From Fimbriimonadia bacterium (GTDB lineage Bacteria > Armatimonadota > Fimbriimonadia > Fimbriimonadales > Fimbriimonadaceae), in assembly GCA_029824495.1 (NCBI GenBank), contig JALGXY010000023.1, positions 1 through 6,549 of the forward strand: DNA of 6,549 nt, in the 5' to 3' direction. The notes under the pieces are model-generated. The model saw only the letters and a program-made list of their open reading frames with translations. It searched no databases and had not been told where the DNA came from. The translations under genes were made by a program, and so were the position numbers. Positions 6,221 through 6,549 of the stretch are shown here, piece by piece (the stretch's first letter is position 1; every line of letters starts with the position of its first letter).

Positions 6221-6457
6221 TTAGAGCTTGTTGGAAATGACGCCGAGAATGACTACGAAAACCATAAACCCGCCGCCGAGGATCCAGGTGAGCTGCCCCA
6301 CCTTGTCTTCGAAACTGGCCTTGCCCTTGAAGGAGGTTCGAACGCCGGATGATCCACCTGACATTGCGTCGCCCTTACCGGTGAAGAAAACAACCAGCAC
6401 CAGCAGGACAGCCATCAGCATTGCCAGGGTCAAAAGAATGTTGTATGCGATCTGCAC
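6221..6457 (-). CDS. secG: Preprotein translocase subunit SecG
   Basis: SecG is a small inner-membrane subunit of the SecYEG channel that assists SecA-driven export. The 78-residue product has two membrane segments (about 3-25 and 54-74) joined by the conserved cytoplasmic loop GKGDAMSGGSSGVRTSFKGK. The start is GTG at 6457: a perfect AGGAGG (6464-6469) lies six bases upstream, and the protein then starts MQIAYNILLTLAML, as SecG does. A longer version from the ATG at 6505 would add 16 residues (MSGGYSSAPLKK...) that do not belong to the family and would run through the promoter and ribosome site. It is the first gene of the operon with the metallophosphatase, ccmABCD and the aminopeptidase. 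Confidence 0.94.
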   Translation of the reverse strand: MQIAYNILLTLAMLMAVLLVLVVFFTGKGDAMSGGSSGVRTSFKGKASFEDKVGQLTWILGGGFMVFVVILGVISNKL

Positions 6458-6463
6458 GCGAGT

Positions 6464-6481
6464 CCTCCTCTTTTTAAGAGG
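6464..6481 (-). promoter_or_regulatory. Ribosome-binding site of secG with overlapping hairpin
   Basis: The Shine-Dalgarno AGGAGG is at 6469-6464 (reading the - strand), six bases before the GTG. Directly upstream and partly overlapping it is a perfect inverted repeat, CCTCTT (6481-6476), loop AAA, AAGAGG (6472-6467). In RNA this stem would take up half of the Shine-Dalgarno; a shifted pairing of CCTC with the second GAGG would cover more of it. Confidence 0.5.
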
Positions 6482-6487
6482 TGCGCT

Positions 6488-6493
6488 AGAATA
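6488..6493 (-). promoter_or_regulatory. Possible -10 element of the secG operon
   Basis: TATTCT on the - strand (five of six matches to TATAAT) lies 30 bases upstream of the secG start codon. A start seven bases downstream would fall at about 6481, the first base of the hairpin over the ribosome site. The -35 is poor: CTGAGC at a 19-base spacing is the best seen. Transcription from a gene beyond the window edge is an alternative. Confidence 0.3.
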
Positions 6494-6549
6494 CCCGCCA
6501 CTCAAGAGGGACGCTCAGGATTGTCATTAGGCCCCAAATCAGGATCTGA

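Noticed and set aside
6221..6505. Longer SecG starting at the ATG at 6505
   Set aside because: The extra residues are not SecG-like and overlap the -10 and the perfect AGGAGG that serves the GTG at 6457.
6486..6549. Possible 3' end of another - strand gene at the window edge
   Set aside because: Two - strand frames are open from the edge, one to a TGA at 6502-6504 and one to a TAG at 6486-6488. Each is at most 20 residues with no recognisable motif, so neither can be supported.

Overview
The window looks like a chromosomal segment from a diderm bacterium with an S-layer-homology (SLH) type outer-membrane porin. GC content is moderate to high. The SLH-porin, the small exported protein ending in a GVGVSxIxDLK-type tail, and a ccm cluster downstream of secG together suggest Armatimonadota, perhaps Fimbriimonadia. 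That placement is inference from gene content and remembered family resemblance, not from a search. I see no mobile element, CRISPR array, rRNA or tRNA.

Left part, + strand (2-2333). The window opens inside an SLH-porin gene: the end of an SLH domain, a coiled-coil periplasmic spacer, then a long beta-barrel ending in phenylalanine. The gene is split by an apparent one-base deletion near 1277-1281, and the remaining barrel continues in another frame to 1710. A strong intrinsic terminator follows. Next comes a separately transcribed gene for a small secreted protein of unknown function (1836-2279). Its promoter places the transcription start at or next to the ATG, so the mRNA is probably leaderless. 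A second strong terminator closes it.

Right part, - strand (6505 down to 2349). Seven genes run head to tail with gaps of 0-23 bases or overlaps and probably form one operon: secG, a UshA/5'-nucleotidase-type metallophosphatase domain protein, ccmA, ccmB, ccmC, ccmD and an M42-family metallo-aminopeptidase. CcmA (ATPase), CcmB and CcmC (membrane proteins) and CcmD (39-residue single-pass protein) form the haem-handling module of system I cytochrome c maturation. CcmC with CcmD loads haem onto CcmE, and CcmAB drives release of holo-CcmE. ccmE, ccmF and ccmH are not in the window. The - strand operon converges on the + strand gene at about 2280-2349.

The window is mostly ordinary housekeeping and envelope DNA, and I do not see a clearly new multi-gene system. 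Points worth checking are the broken porin frame, the tiny ccmD overlapping the end of ccmC, an altered catalytic motif in the metallophosphatase, altered switch residues in CcmA, a leaderless promoter, and a hairpin over the secG ribosome-binding site.
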